Shown here piece after piece: positions 1 through 8,002 of a stretch of 64,000 bases of DNA. Made by a program: the position numbers and the translations under genes. How positions within the stretch are numbered: position 1 is the stretch's first letter; each line of letters starts with the position of its first letter. The DNA is from Pseudomonas syringae KCTC 12500 (lineage in GTDB: Bacteria; Pseudomonadota; Gammaproteobacteria; Pseudomonadales; Pseudomonadaceae), in contig NZ_AYTM02000002.1 in the NCBI RefSeq assembly GCF_000507185.2, positions 2,898,001 through 2,962,000 of the forward strand, given 5' to 3'. Below the pieces are notes generated by a model. It was given only the letters and a program-made list of their open reading frames with translations, did no database searches and had not been told where the DNA came from.

Positions 1-85
1 GCGCGTGGTCCAGGCTCGGGGCCAGCGTCAGCAGCCGGTCGGGCAGCGCATCGAGCAGCAGGTGTTCCAGGTTCAACCAGTTCAT
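1..85 (-). CDS. apeH: ApeH-like AMP-ligase of the aryl polyene cluster, N-terminal fragment
   Basis: Only the first 28 codons are in the window, starting MNWLNLEHLLLDALP and running off the left edge in an open frame. The family call rests on position: in aryl polyene clusters the gene after the COG4648 membrane protein (apeG) is an acyl/aryl-AMP ligase (apeH) that activates the aromatic starter, and the five genes upstream here follow the order C-D-E-F-G. An in-frame ATG three codons upstream (position 94) is an equally possible start; neither has a strong ribosome binding site, which suggests coupling to apeG, whose stop is at 96-98. The visible residues alone do not prove the function. Confidence 0.6.
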   Translation of the reverse strand, partial: MNWLNLEHLLLDALPDRLLTLAPSLDHA

Positions 86-95
86 GCGATCCATT

Positions 96-641
96 TCATT
101 TGCCGCCCGCAGAGGGTGGGCGGACGATCCATTCGACAGCGAACAACACGCCCATCAGGCCGTAGGAAATCAGGCCGGTGTACAGCGTCCACCATGACAA
201 CGGTGCCCACAGCGTCAGGATGGCTGAGGTGAGGCCGTTGACGAGGAAGAACAGGCACCAAATCTGCGTGACTCTACGGGTGTAGCGGATACCGGCCTCA
301 GGCAGATCGGGGCGGTTCAGGCGCGCCATCTTTTCCACGATCGGCGAGCCGTAGACCAGGCTTGAGCCGAACAGGCCGAGCATGAAGGTGCTGACCAGTA
401 CCGGGTACCAGCGCAGCATCATGTGACTGTCGAGGGCGCCGAGCACCACGCAAAAGATCAGCGCGACAATCGCCATCGCCAGGCTGCCTTGCTTGCGCTC
501 TCCGGTCAGGGCGCGCGCCAGCCACAGGCTGCCGAGTAGCAGCGCGAACTGCCAGGGGGCGAAATGCTCGGTCCCCCAATAGACGGCGAATGGATAGAGC
601 ACGCCGGCCAGCACCAGAATCAGGCCAATCAGCCGCTTCAT
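96..641 (-). CDS. apeG: ApeG-like inner-membrane protein (COG4648 family)
   Basis: 181 residues, almost entirely hydrophobic, with about five or six probable membrane segments and short Arg/Lys loops. It resembles the COG4648 membrane proteins found in aryl polyene and related type II fatty-acid-like clusters; their exact role is not established. The start ATG overlaps the apeF stop as ATGA, so translation is probably coupled. It sits between the two acyl carrier proteins and the AMP-ligase, consistent with aryl polyene lipid synthesis at the inner membrane. Family assignment is good; molecular function is unknown. Confidence 0.75.
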   Translation of the reverse strand: MKRLIGLILVLAGVLYPFAVYWGTEHFAPWQFALLLGSLWLARALTGERKQGSLAMAIVALIFCVVLGALDSHMMLRWYPVLVSTFMLGLFGSSLVYGSPIVEKMARLNRPDLPEAGIRYTRRVTQIWCLFFLVNGLTSAILTLWAPLSWWTLYTGLISYGLMGVLFAVEWIVRPPSAGGK

Positions 642-892
642 TCGGCGCTGTTGACCAGTTTGTAGACGGCCTCTACCACGTCGTTTACGGTTCTCACCGA
701 CTTGAATTCTTCAGCTGCAATCTTCTTGCCGGTCTTGCGTTTGATGTGATCGATCAGGTCCACGGCATCGATACTGTCGATTTCCAGGTCCTGATACAGA
801 TTGGCTTTAAGCGTGACTCGCTCAGGCTCCAGTTCGAACAGTTCCACCATTGCGGTGCGCAGGATTTCGAAGATGTCTTCACGGGTTTGCAT
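638..892 (-). CDS. apeF: acyl carrier protein ApeF
   Basis: A small acidic helical protein of 84 residues with the phosphopantetheine site DLEIDSIDAVDL; Ser40 is the attachment residue. It is the second of two adjacent carrier proteins, as in characterised aryl polyene clusters, where ApeE and ApeF carry the growing polyene for the type II ketosynthase pair. ATG at 892 is preferred over a TTG two codons upstream because GAGAA lies at suitable spacing. The stop overlaps the apeG start. It would act in the cytoplasm with ApeC, D and H and with enzymes encoded beyond the window. Confidence 0.82.
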   Translation of the reverse strand: MQTREDIFEILRTAMVELFELEPERVTLKANLYQDLEIDSIDAVDLIDHIKRKTGKKIAAEEFKSVRTVNDVVEAVYKLVNSAE

Positions 893-901
893 GTTCAATT
901 C

Positions 902-1162
902 TCAGGCCGGTTGTCTGGCGCTGACGAAGGCCGCAAGGCTGTCGACGCTGGCGAAATGGTTACGGGTGTCCTTTGCATCGGCATCGATTCTGATGCCATA
1001 ACGCTTCTGGATGGCCAGGCCCAATTCGAGTGCATCCACCGAGTCCAGTCCCAGTCCTTCGCCAAACAGCGTCATATCGTTGCCGATATCTTCCGGGGTG
1101 ATGTCTTCGAGGCCCAGGGCATCGATGATCAACAATTTAATGTCCTGGTGCAGATCGCTCAT
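902..1162 (-). CDS. apeE: acyl carrier protein ApeE
   Basis: An 86-residue acyl carrier protein with the motif GLGLDSVDALEL; Ser41 is the predicted phosphopantetheine site. The start at 1162 has AAGGAG about ten bases upstream; a longer in-frame version from 1192 would overlap apeD more and lacks a better site. The gene overlaps the end of apeD by 26 bases and precedes apeF with a nine-base gap, so apeC to apeG form one tight unit. Paired carrier proteins are a hallmark of aryl polyene and xanthomonadin-type clusters. Confidence 0.82.
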   Translation of the reverse strand: MSDLHQDIKLLIIDALGLEDITPEDIGNDMTLFGEGLGLDSVDALELGLAIQKRYGIRIDADAKDTRNHFASVDSLAAFVSARQPA

Positions 1163-1949
1163 CTGAGGCGAGCTCCTTGGTGAAATAGTCATGCAGGTAA
1201 TCGTTGAGCTTGCGGGACGCCAGGGGTGGTGGGCCTAGCGCACTGAAGGCGGTTGGGTCTATATCGGCACCGACGCGCAAAGTGAAGTGCACGCGGCGTT
1301 GCGGAATGCGATACCAGGGTTCGGCCTTGGTCAGGGTGGTCGGCTGGACCTTGATCGTCACCGGGGTGATGACGCTTGCGCCACGCAGCGCAATGGCTGC
1401 CGCGCCGCGGTGAAAGACCGGCGGCTGACCCGGCTGGGTGCGCGTGCCTTCCGGGAAGATGATCAGTGTCTGGCCGCTTTGCAGGCGCTCTACGGCGGCG
1501 TCGAGCATGTCCATGCTGCCGTCGTTACTGATGTAACCGGTGGAGCGCACAGGGCCGCGGGTGAACGGGTTTTCCCAGAGGCTGCGTTTGACCACGCAGT
1601 TGGCGTCACGCACCAGCCCGATCAGGAACACCACATCGATCAGTGACGGGTGGTTGGCGATGATCATCTGCCCGGGACGGCCAAGCTTTTCGGCGCCTTG
1701 AACGTCATAGGTCAGCACACGCATGCGCGCCATGATGCGGATGAACAGCCAGAACAGGCGGCTGATGGTCCGCCGCGCGCGACGCTGATGGCTGGCCACA
1801 CTGCCAGGCAGGCAACCCAATACTGGAAAAACGAACAACCGCAGGCATAAACCGCTCAACCCGAACAGGGCAAAGCTGATGCCTGTTGCCAGCAGACGCC
1901 AGTAATAGGCGTCCCGACCTTTCTTCAGTGACTGCGTTGCCAGTTCCAT
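1137..1949 (-). CDS. apeD: lysophospholipid-type acyltransferase ApeD (PlsC-like)
   Basis: 270 residues. The PlsC-type acyltransferase signature is clear: NHPSLID (His100, Asp105), then the FPEGTR motif near residue 165. A hydrophobic segment around residues 20-45 should anchor it to the inner membrane. In aryl polyene clusters this enzyme is thought to take part in attaching the polyene to its lipid anchor. The start overlaps the apeC end by 25 bases, which supports coupling. Substrate cannot be read from the sequence. Confidence 0.8.
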   Translation of the reverse strand: MELATQSLKKGRDAYYWRLLATGISFALFGLSGLCLRLFVFPVLGCLPGSVASHQRRARRTISRLFWLFIRIMARMRVLTYDVQGAEKLGRPGQMIIANHPSLIDVVFLIGLVRDANCVVKRSLWENPFTRGPVRSTGYISNDGSMDMLDAAVERLQSGQTLIIFPEGTRTQPGQPPVFHRGAAAIALRGASVITPVTIKVQPTTLTKAEPWYRIPQRRVHFTLRVGADIDPTAFSALGPPPLASRKLNDYLHDYFTKELASDERSAPGH

Positions 1950-2644
1950 AACCGGTTATTCCAAGGGTGCAGGCAGACGGATTGATCAGTGTGCAAGGCC
2001 CGCAGCAGGTTCAGGGCGTGAGGCCACTGAGTGCGCTTTGTGCCTTGCGTATCGGTGTTCAGAGACAGTTGCCACTCATTCCCCGGTGTCAGCAGCAAGC
2101 CGACCGCGTAGGGAAAGGGCACGTCATCAATCCATTGGGCATAGGCTTGCGGCGGCTGTTCTTCAGTCACCACAAGCAATACTGCTTCTGCTCCCTCGGC
2201 CAGCAACGCTGCGGCCTCGAATGCTCCATACTCCAGCCCGTCGCCTGTGGCGGCCAGGGCTGTCATCTCACTTGTTTCACCGCGCATGATCGACCACAGA
2301 CCAATGACGGCGTTATGCACTGAAAGGCTGAACTGCGTCGGTGAAAGCGGCTCGTTGGCGGCCAGATCACGCAGGATTTCAAAGGTCCTCGGGGTTTCTC
2401 CGTGGCGCGAGACAAACACCAGCGGGACGCGCTCAAGCCCTTCGGTCAACGGCCAGCCGACGGCAAACGCCATTCTTGCCATACGGCCCAGGCGGCGGCG
2501 TTGCATCGCAGGAAGAAAAGACACGTCTGGCGCTGCGTCACTGGTTTCCAGCAACGTCGGATCGAGGCTCCATCTCTGCCAGTCTTCCGCGCTCGCCAGG
2601 CCCGGCGCCCAGGCTTGCCATCGTGCAATGTTGAAGGTGATCAA
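1925..2644 (-). CDS. apeC: beta-ketoacyl synthase chain-length-factor-like protein ApeC
   Basis: 239 residues, resembling the short ketosynthase-like family (Ketoacyl-synt_2) found first in aryl polyene operons. It has the thiolase-like stretch SVHNAVIGLWSI near residue 115 but no active-site cysteine in a ketosynthase context, fitting a non-catalytic chain-length-factor partner; in studied clusters ApeC pairs with the ketosynthase ApeO. It is the first gene of the minus-strand unit here, and apeC-D-E-F-G-H is the conserved order. The partner ketosynthase and other ape genes must lie beyond position 1. Confidence 0.78.
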   Translation of the reverse strand: MITFNIARWQAWAPGLASAEDWQRWSLDPTLLETSDAAPDVSFLPAMQRRRLGRMARMAFAVGWPLTEGLERVPLVFVSRHGETPRTFEILRDLAANEPLSPTQFSLSVHNAVIGLWSIMRGETSEMTALAATGDGLEYGAFEAAALLAEGAEAVLLVVTEEQPPQAYAQWIDDVPFPYAVGLLLTPGNEWQLSLNTDTQGTKRTQWPHALNLLRALHTDQSVCLHPWNNRLWNWQRSH

Positions 2645-2951
2645 GGCTTCTCTTCCCGCCCCTGCGGGCTTGTTTCTCGCTACATCGATATCAGGTCGAT
2701 ATCAGCCTGGGTGCGGTAATTGACCAGTGCGCGCATTATCCTGATGGGGCTCATTACTAGCAAATTTGTTACATAAAAACCGTTTACAGGCGTGTATTTT
2801 AAGGTTGAAGTCGTTTTTCTGTATGACAACCGGCTGGCAACTGTTTTGCGTTAAGCTCACCGTTGTCATATGCGCTGTCTAGAATCGACCTCCTCTTACG
2901 GTCGTTATCGGCCACTGCTGCTGTTTCTTCATCTTTCAAGGAATCCAAAGC
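2645..2951. promoter_or_regulatory. divergent intergenic region between apeC and the ParA-like gene
   Basis: A 307-base gene-free gap that must hold the start signals for the leftward ape operon and the rightward ParA-like gene. It has an AT-rich core around 2755-2805, unlike the GC-rich surroundings. No operator or riboswitch was recognised and no confident -35/-10 pair could be fixed. Confidence 0.4.
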
Positions 2952-3731
2952 ATGCGTCGCGTGGTATTCAATCAGAAGGGCGGTGTCGGCAAATCGAGCA
3001 TCGCCTGCAATCTGGCTGCAGTCAGCGCTCACGAAGGCTATCGGACGTTATTGATCGATCTCGATGCCCAGGCCAACTCGACTCAGTACCTCACCGGCCT
3101 CACCGGTCAGGATATTCCGATGGGGATTGCCGAGTTCTTCAAGAACACGCTGTCCGGCTCACCGGTCGCGAAGAAGAACCATGTCGATATCTACGAAACA
3201 CCGTTCGACAACCTGCATGTGGTGACCGCGACTGCAGAGCTTGCTGACCTGCAGCCCAAGCTCGAGGCCAAGCACAAGATCAACAAGCTGCGCAAACTGC
3301 TCGACGAGTTGAGCGAAGATTACGAGCGTATCTATCTGGATACGCCGCCAGCGCTGAATTTTTATGCGGTTTCGGCGTTGATCGCGTCGGATCGGGTGCT
3401 GATCCCTTTTGACTGCGACAGCTTCTCGCGACAGGCGCTGTACGGGCTGATGCGCGAGATCGAGGAATTGAAAGAGGACCACAACGAAGGCCTTCAGGTG
3501 GAAGGCATCATCGTCAACCAGTTCCAGCCCAGGGCCAGCCTGCCGCAGCAAATGCTCGACGAACTGATTGCCGAAGGCTTGCCGGTGCTGCCGGTATACC
3601 TCAACGCCTCGGTAAAAATGCGCGAGTCGCATCAGGCCAACCTGCCGCTGATCCACCTCGACCCACGGCACAAACTGACGCAGCAGTTCGTGGAACTGCA
3701 TCACTTGCTCGAGACCAACGCCCATCCGTGA
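2952..3731 (+). CDS. orphan ParA/MinD-family ATPase
   Basis: 259 residues with the deviant Walker A motif KGGVGKSS at 9-16, the switch motif DLDAQANST near 37 and a Walker B-like YLDTPPALN near 119: a complete ParA-type P-loop ATPase without an N-terminal DNA-binding domain. Such ATPases position DNA or protein complexes in the cell. No ParB partner is next to it; it is flanked by the ape operon (divergent) and a repeat array. The chromosomal ParA normally sits with parB near the origin, so this is probably an accessory paralogue with an unknown cargo. Confidence 0.85.
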   Translation: MRRVVFNQKGGVGKSSIACNLAAVSAHEGYRTLLIDLDAQANSTQYLTGLTGQDIPMGIAEFFKNTLSGSPVAKKNHVDIYETPFDNLHVVTATAELADLQPKLEAKHKINKLRKLLDELSEDYERIYLDTPPALNFYAVSALIASDRVLIPFDCDSFSRQALYGLMREIEELKEDHNEGLQVEGIIVNQFQPRASLPQQMLDELIAEGLPVLPVYLNASVKMRESHQANLPLIHLDPRHKLTQQFVELHHLLETNAHP

Positions 3732-3792
3732 TGAGCCACGGTGAGAGCACTCGTCATACCCAAGTCCGCTCTTGATTCTGGCCGAAGGCCGT

Positions 3793-4288
3793 AGGAGCGA
3801 CCGGGGCGGCGACCCGCCTTGTTCGCGAAGGCTATATTCCTGACGCAGAAAATCCATCGACTATGACGCCCTCTTCGCGGACAAGTCCGCTCCTACAGGA
3901 CACCGCAAACACCCGCAGGAGCGATCGGGTCAGCGATCCGTCTTGTTCGCGAAGGCTATATTCCTGACGCAGAAAATCCATCGACTGTGACGCCCTCTTC
4001 GCGGACAAGTCCGCTCCTACAGGACACCGCAAACACCCGCAGGAGCGACCGGGTCAGCGATCCGCCTTGTTCGCGAAGGCTATATTCCTGACGCAGAAAA
4101 TCCATCGACTGTGACGCCCTCTTCGCGGACAAGTCCGCTCCTACAGGACACCGCAAACACCCGCAGAAGCGACCGGGGCGGCGACCCGCCTTGTTCGCGA
4201 AGGCTATATTCCTGACGCAGAAAATCCATCGACTATGACGCCCTCTTCGCGGACAAGTCCGCTCCTACAGGGCACCGCAAACTCCCGG
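3793..4288. repeat. tandem array of four 124-bp REP-containing units
   Basis: Four head-to-tail copies begin at 3793, 3917, 4041 and 4165, exactly 124 bases apart. Each starts AGGAGCGA (AGAAGCGA in the fourth), has GTTCGCGAAGGC on the left and the inverted GCGGACAAGTCCGCTCCTAC on the right, so each can fold as a REP/inverted-REP pair. The copies differ at few bases, such as ACTATGACG versus ACTGTGACG and GGGGCGGCGA versus GGGTCAGCGA. The array fills most of the gap between the ParA and PAAR genes. No protein is coded; 124 is not a multiple of three. Confidence 0.9.
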
Positions 4289-4334
4289 TTCGCCCCTAAG
4301 CCCTTTGACGTGCGTTTCTACCGCGCAACTCTCG

Positions 4335-4730
4335 CTACGTCAGCGGCCTCAATACATCAGGCGTGAAGCTGCCATCCTTCATCGAACGGGCCAGGTGTTC
4401 GGCATGCTGGCGGGCAGTGTTGGCCAGTTCTTCGGGGATGGTGATGGTCGCGTCCATGTCGGCCTGGACATGCTCCTGCGAGGTGGTCAGCGTGTTGCTG
4501 CCGGGTGTGCAGCCACACTGCACTTCATGACCCTGAGTGGCGACCGCCACACGTTCGTCTATGTAGGTGGGGTTGCCTTGGGCGATGAAGCCAATCTGCT
4601 TGCAGGCTGGGCACCACACCGGGTCCCCCATACGCGCCACACGACGCCGTTCGATGACTTCGCTTGCCGATGCGGCCAGCACGAAGCCGCCGGTGGTGGT
4701 GAGATCGCCTTCCCTGACTATAAATGACAT
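4335..4730 (-). CDS. PAAR-domain protein, type VI secretion spike tip
   Basis: 131 residues. Residues 1-90 look like a PAAR domain: Gly-rich turns (EGDLTTTGG), GDPVWCPACKQIGFI and a cysteine/histidine pair (HEVQCGC) of the kind that binds zinc at the cone tip. PAAR proteins cap VgrG spikes of type VI secretion systems and can carry effectors. The last ~40 residues form a charged extension too short to be a known toxin domain. No vgrG, effector or immunity gene is adjacent, so it is an orphan in this window. Confidence 0.8.
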   Translation of the reverse strand: MSFIVREGDLTTTGGFVLAASASEVIERRRVARMGDPVWCPACKQIGFIAQGNPTYIDERVAVATQGHEVQCGCTPGSNTLTTSQEHVQADMDATITIPEELANTARQHAEHLARSMKDGSFTPDVLRPLT

Positions 4731-4893
4731 CGCGCTACTGCCTCTGGGTTACGGAAAACCTCAAGGCTAGGCGCAAACACAGATTCCGATAGCACCCCAG
4801 GTCCTTTAAGGACCGGTCCTACGCAATTACCAGCCGGGCGTTTCGAGCATGTTGCACGCGCAACGACGCGCTCGGCGAAATGTCCGTTCCATT

Positions 4894-4916
4894 ATCGTTA
4901 CTCCAGCCGTAATGAT
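4894..4916. promoter_or_regulatory. candidate LysR-type operator upstream of the mdc operon
   Basis: The dyad ATCGTTAC-N7-GTAATGAT (seven of eight paired positions) contains the T-N11-A pattern typical of LysR-type binding sites. It lies in the gap in front of mdcA, whose operon has its own LysR gene (mdcR), so MdcR is the natural candidate. It is 233 bases from the mdcA start because a 155-base palindromic element lies in between. Inference from pattern and context only. Confidence 0.35.
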
Positions 4917-4954
4917 TCGACGCGCTGCTTGATTGATGCCCGACCGCTATCGCT

Positions 4955-5109
4955 CCAGGATGTGTAAAAACTACTGCGCTTGGCAATACTGCGTTAAAAA
5001 CAGGCGAAAAATGCTCATTTAGAACACCTAGAGTCGATCGCGACCCCGGCCGTTTTCGCCTGTTTTTGCCTTGTCTTGCCTTCGCTCGTGACGTTTTTAC
5101 ACACCCTGG
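4955..5109. repeat. palindromic element, copy 1 (upstream of mdcA)
   Basis: Terminal inverted repeats CCAGGATGTGTAAAAAC and GTTTTTACACACCCTGG match at 16 of 17 positions. Inside, AAAAACAGGCGAAAA pairs perfectly with TTTTCGCCTGTTTTT, so the element can form a long hairpin. Its core (TTAAAAACAGGC, ATGCTCATTTA, GCCTGTTTTTGCC, CCTTCGCTCG) recurs at 12459-12599 with different terminal arms. With the operator-like dyad at 4894, it makes up most of the gene-free gap 4731-5149; nothing else was recognised there. Confidence 0.8.
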
Positions 5110-5149
5110 CTCCTAAGGTGGCCGACGACAGCAAAATCGTGGAGCGATC

Positions 5150-6826
5150 ATGACAACAACAACTTCCCCCGACGCGCGCTGGACACGTCGTCGCAGCGAG
5201 AAGCAGCGGCGTCTGGAGCAAGTGCGGGCGTTGGCCGACGGTGTGGTGTTGCCGACCGACAACATCGTCGCTGCGCTGGAGGCCCTGCTGGTTTCCGGCG
5301 ACCGCGTGGTGCTTGAAGGCAACAACCAGAAGCAGGCGGACTTCCTCTCCCGCGCGCTGGCCAAAGTCGATCCGGGCAAGGTGCATGACCTGCACATGAT
5401 CATGCCGAGCGTCGGCCGTGCCGAGCACCTGGACCTGTTCGAGCAGGGCATTGCGCGCAAGCTGGACTTTTCGTTCGCCGGTACGCAAAGCCTGCGCATC
5501 AGTCAGCTGCTGGAAGACGGCCTGCTGGAAATCGGTGCGATCCACACCTACATCGAACTCTATTCACGGCTGGTGGTGGACCTCATCCCCAACGTGGTGC
5601 TGGCGGCAGGCTTCATGGCCGACCGTGCCGGCAACATCTACACCGGGCCCAGCACCGAAGACACCCCCGCACTTATCGAACCGGCGGCATTCAGCGACGG
5701 CATCGTCATCGTGCAGGTCAATCAGTTGGTCGATGACGTCAGCGAGCTGCCACGCGTGGACATCCCGGCCTCATGGGTCGACTTTGTGGTGGTCGCCGAT
5801 AAGCCGTTCTATATCGAGCCGCTGTTCACTCGCGACCCGCGCCACATCAAGCCGGTGCATGTGCTGATGGCGATGATGGCCATTCGTGGCATTTACGAGA
5901 AACACAACGTTCAGTCGTTGAACCACGGCATTGGTTTCAATACCGCCGCCATTGAGTTGATTCTGCCGACCTACGGCGAGTCGCTGGGCCTGAAGGGCAA
6001 GATCTGTCGCAATTGGACACTCAACCCGCATCCGACGCTGATCCCGGCCATCGAAAGCGGCTGGGTCGAGAGCGTGCATTGTTTCGGCACCGAGCTGGGC
6101 ATGGAGAACTACATCGCCGCGCGCCCGGATGTGTTCTTCACCGGACGCGACGGCTCGCTGCGTTCCAACCGCCAGCTCTGCCAGCTGGCCGGGCAGTACG
6201 CGGTGGACCTGTTCATCGGCGCAACCTTGCAGGTCGATGGCGACGGGCATTCCTCGACGGTCACCCGTGGTCGTCTGGCCGGCTTTGGTGGCGCGCCGAA
6301 CATGGGCCATGACCCACGCGGCCGGCGTCATGCCACGCCCGCCTGGCTCGACATGCGTCAGCAGCACGATGACGGCCCTGCTGCCTACCTGGAGCGCGGC
6401 AAGAAACTGGTGGTGCAGATGGTCGAGACGTTCCAGGAGGGTGGCAAACCGACCTTCGTCGAAACCCTGGACGCCGTCGAGGTGGCGAAGAAAAGCGGCA
6501 TGCCGCTGGCACCGATCATGATCTACGGCGACGACGTGACTCACCTGCTGACGGAAGAAGGCATCGCCTACCTCTACAAGGCGCGAAGCCTTGAGGAACG
6601 CCAGGCGATGATTGCGGCAGTGGCGGGCGTGACCGTGATCGGTTTGCGCCATAACCCCAAGGACACCGCGCGCATGCGCCGTGAAGGGCTGATCGCGCTG
6701 CCTGAAGACCTTGGTATCCGGCGCACCGATGCCAGCCGTGAACTGCTGGCCGCCAAGAGCATTGCCGACCTGGTTCAGTGGTCCGGCGGCCTTTACAACC
6801 CGCCCGCCAAATTCAGGAGCTGGTAA
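5150..6826 (+). CDS. mdcA: malonate decarboxylase alpha subunit (malonyl/acetyl-ACP transferase)
   Basis: 558 residues, the usual MdcA length. MdcA transfers the carrier protein between acetyl and malonyl groups: acetyl-S-ACP plus malonate gives malonyl-S-ACP plus acetate. The CoA-transferase-like fold is supported by Gly-rich segments such as [11 protein letters not shown] near residue 380. It is the first gene of mdcABCDEGH; its stop overlaps the mdcB start by one base. The start at 5150 has GGAG about nine bases upstream (GTGGAGCGATC). Cytoplasmic. The full mdc set behind it leaves little doubt. Confidence 0.96.
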   Translation: MTTTTSPDARWTRRRSEKQRRLEQVRALADGVVLPTDNIVAALEALLVSGDRVVLEGNNQKQADFLSRALAKVDPGKVHDLHMIMPSVGRAEHLDLFEQGIARKLDFSFAGTQSLRISQLLEDGLLEIGAIHTYIELYSRLVVDLIPNVVLAAGFMADRAGNIYTGPSTEDTPALIEPAAFSDGIVIVQVNQLVDDVSELPRVDIPASWVDFVVVADKPFYIEPLFTRDPRHIKPVHVLMAMMAIRGIYEKHNVQSLNHGIGFNTAAIELILPTYGESLGLKGKICRNWTLNPHPTLIPAIESGWVESVHCFGTELGMENYIAARPDVFFTGRDGSLRSNRQLCQLAGQYAVDLFIGATLQVDGDGHSSTVTRGRLAGFGGAPNMGHDPRGRRHATPAWLDMRQQHDDGPAAYLERGKKLVVQMVETFQEGGKPTFVETLDAVEVAKKSGMPLAPIMIYGDDVTHLLTEEGIAYLYKARSLEERQAMIAAVAGVTVIGLRHNPKDTARMRREGLIALPEDLGIRRTDASRELLAAKSIADLVQWSGGLYNPPAKFRSW

Positions 6827-7701
6827 TGAGCGCACTTCAATGGACACTGCAATCGGCCTCGCTGGCAGTACGACTGGCCGATCTGGCGGTCGATGCTTTG
6901 ATCGACGAAGCCGATCTGTCGCCCAAACCGGCTCTGGTGGACCGACGTGGCAGCGGCGCGCACAGCGACCTGCACCTGGGGTTGATGCATTCTTCGGCGC
7001 TGTCGTTGTGGCCGACTTTCAAGTGGATGGCGGATGCCGCCACGCAGTTCGGTGCCGTGGGCCAGCCATTGCGTGAGGCATTGGGCAGGCTGGGCCGTGA
7101 AGGCGAAGCCACGATGCTGCGCACCACCAGTGGGGTGAATACGCATCGCGGCGCGATCTGGGCGCTGGGCCTGCTGGTAACCGCTGCCGCGCTGGATCCT
7201 CAGGAATGCGCGCCCGATGCCATCTGTGCGCGCGCTGCTGCGTTGGCCCAGATCAAGGACCGCCAGGTGCTCAGGCAAAACAGCCACGGTGATCAGGTGG
7301 TTCGTCGTTACGGTGTCATGGGCGCCAGAGAGCAGGCACAGCAAGGTTTCCCGGCGGTCAGGCTGTTCGCCTTGCCGCAACTGCAACGCAGCCGTGCGGC
7401 AGGCAGCGGCGAGCAGAACGCCCGGCTGGACGCGCTGCTGGCAATCATGACTACGCTGGACGACACCTGCGTGCTGCATCGCGCCGGCATCGAAGGGCTG
7501 AACGCCATGCAGCACGGAGCACAGCGCGTGCTGGACGCCGGAGGCAGCGCCAGTCTGGCGGGCCGCCGCGCACTGAACGCGCTGGATCAGCACCTGCTGG
7601 CCCTCAATGCTTCGCCCGGTGGCGCGGCGGATCTGCTGGCTGCCTGCCTGTTCATCGATGGCCTTGAGCCTGCGCTCGGCCCTGTTTCGAGGAGTGCCTG
7701 A
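6826..7701 (+). CDS. mdcB: triphosphoribosyl-dephospho-CoA synthase MdcB
   Basis: 291 residues from the ATG that overlaps the mdcA stop (TAATG); longer in-frame versions begin inside mdcA and are unlikely. MdcB, like CitG, makes the 2'-(5''-triphosphoribosyl)-3'-dephospho-CoA precursor from ATP and dephospho-CoA; MdcG then attaches it to MdcC. Visible family features include [14 protein letters not shown] near residue 48, [14 protein letters not shown] near 100 and a [10 protein letters not shown] segment near 208. Second gene of a tightly packed operon. Confidence 0.94.
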   Translation: MSALQWTLQSASLAVRLADLAVDALIDEADLSPKPALVDRRGSGAHSDLHLGLMHSSALSLWPTFKWMADAATQFGAVGQPLREALGRLGREGEATMLRTTSGVNTHRGAIWALGLLVTAAALDPQECAPDAICARAAALAQIKDRQVLRQNSHGDQVVRRYGVMGAREQAQQGFPAVRLFALPQLQRSRAAGSGEQNARLDALLAIMTTLDDTCVLHRAGIEGLNAMQHGAQRVLDAGGSASLAGRRALNALDQHLLALNASPGGAADLLAACLFIDGLEPALGPVSRSA

Positions 7702-7702
7702 A

Positions 7703-8002
7703 ATGGAAACCCTGTCTTTTGAATTTCCTGCCGGACAGCCGCCCAAGGGTCGTGCGCTGGTGGGTGTGGTGGGCTCCGGTGATCTGGAGGTGCTGTTGGA
7801 ACCCGGCAAACCGGGCACCTTGTCGATTCAGGTGGTGACGTCGGTCAACGGTGCCGCGCTGCGCTGGCAGCATCTGTTCCAGCGCATGTTCGACGGTCAG
7901 ACCCCGCCTGCGCTGAGCATCGATATTCATGACTTCGGCGCGACGCCCGGCGTCGTGCGTTTGCGCCTGGAGCAAGGCTTCGAGGAGATCGGTCATGACT
8001 GA
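7703..8002 (+). CDS. mdcC: malonate decarboxylase acyl carrier protein (delta subunit)
   Basis: 99 residues, a normal MdcC length. This is not a phosphopantetheine-type carrier: it takes a phosphoribosyl-dephospho-CoA prosthetic group on a serine, predicted to be Ser25 in VVGSGDLEVL. The start at 7703 follows the mdcB stop by one base, with GGAG in GAGGAGTGCC about eight bases upstream. Its end overlaps mdcD by eight bases. It carries malonyl and acetyl groups between MdcA and the MdcDE decarboxylase. Confidence 0.95.
   Translation: METLSFEFPAGQPPKGRALVGVVGSGDLEVLLEPGKPGTLSIQVVTSVNGAALRWQHLFQRMFDGQTPPALSIDIHDFGATPGVVRLRLEQGFEEIGHD

Noticed and set aside
3832..4156. Two nearly identical 66-codon minus-strand frames in the tandem array
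   Set aside because: They are translations of consecutive copies of a non-coding repeat; the 124-bp unit is not a multiple of three and no ribosome site is present.
3793..4288. CRISPR-like array
   Set aside because: The whole 124-bp unit is repeated with no unique spacers, and no cas genes are nearby.
5771..6847. 358-codon minus-strand frame in mdcA
   Set aside because: It is antisense to mdcA, which has full family similarity and operon context.
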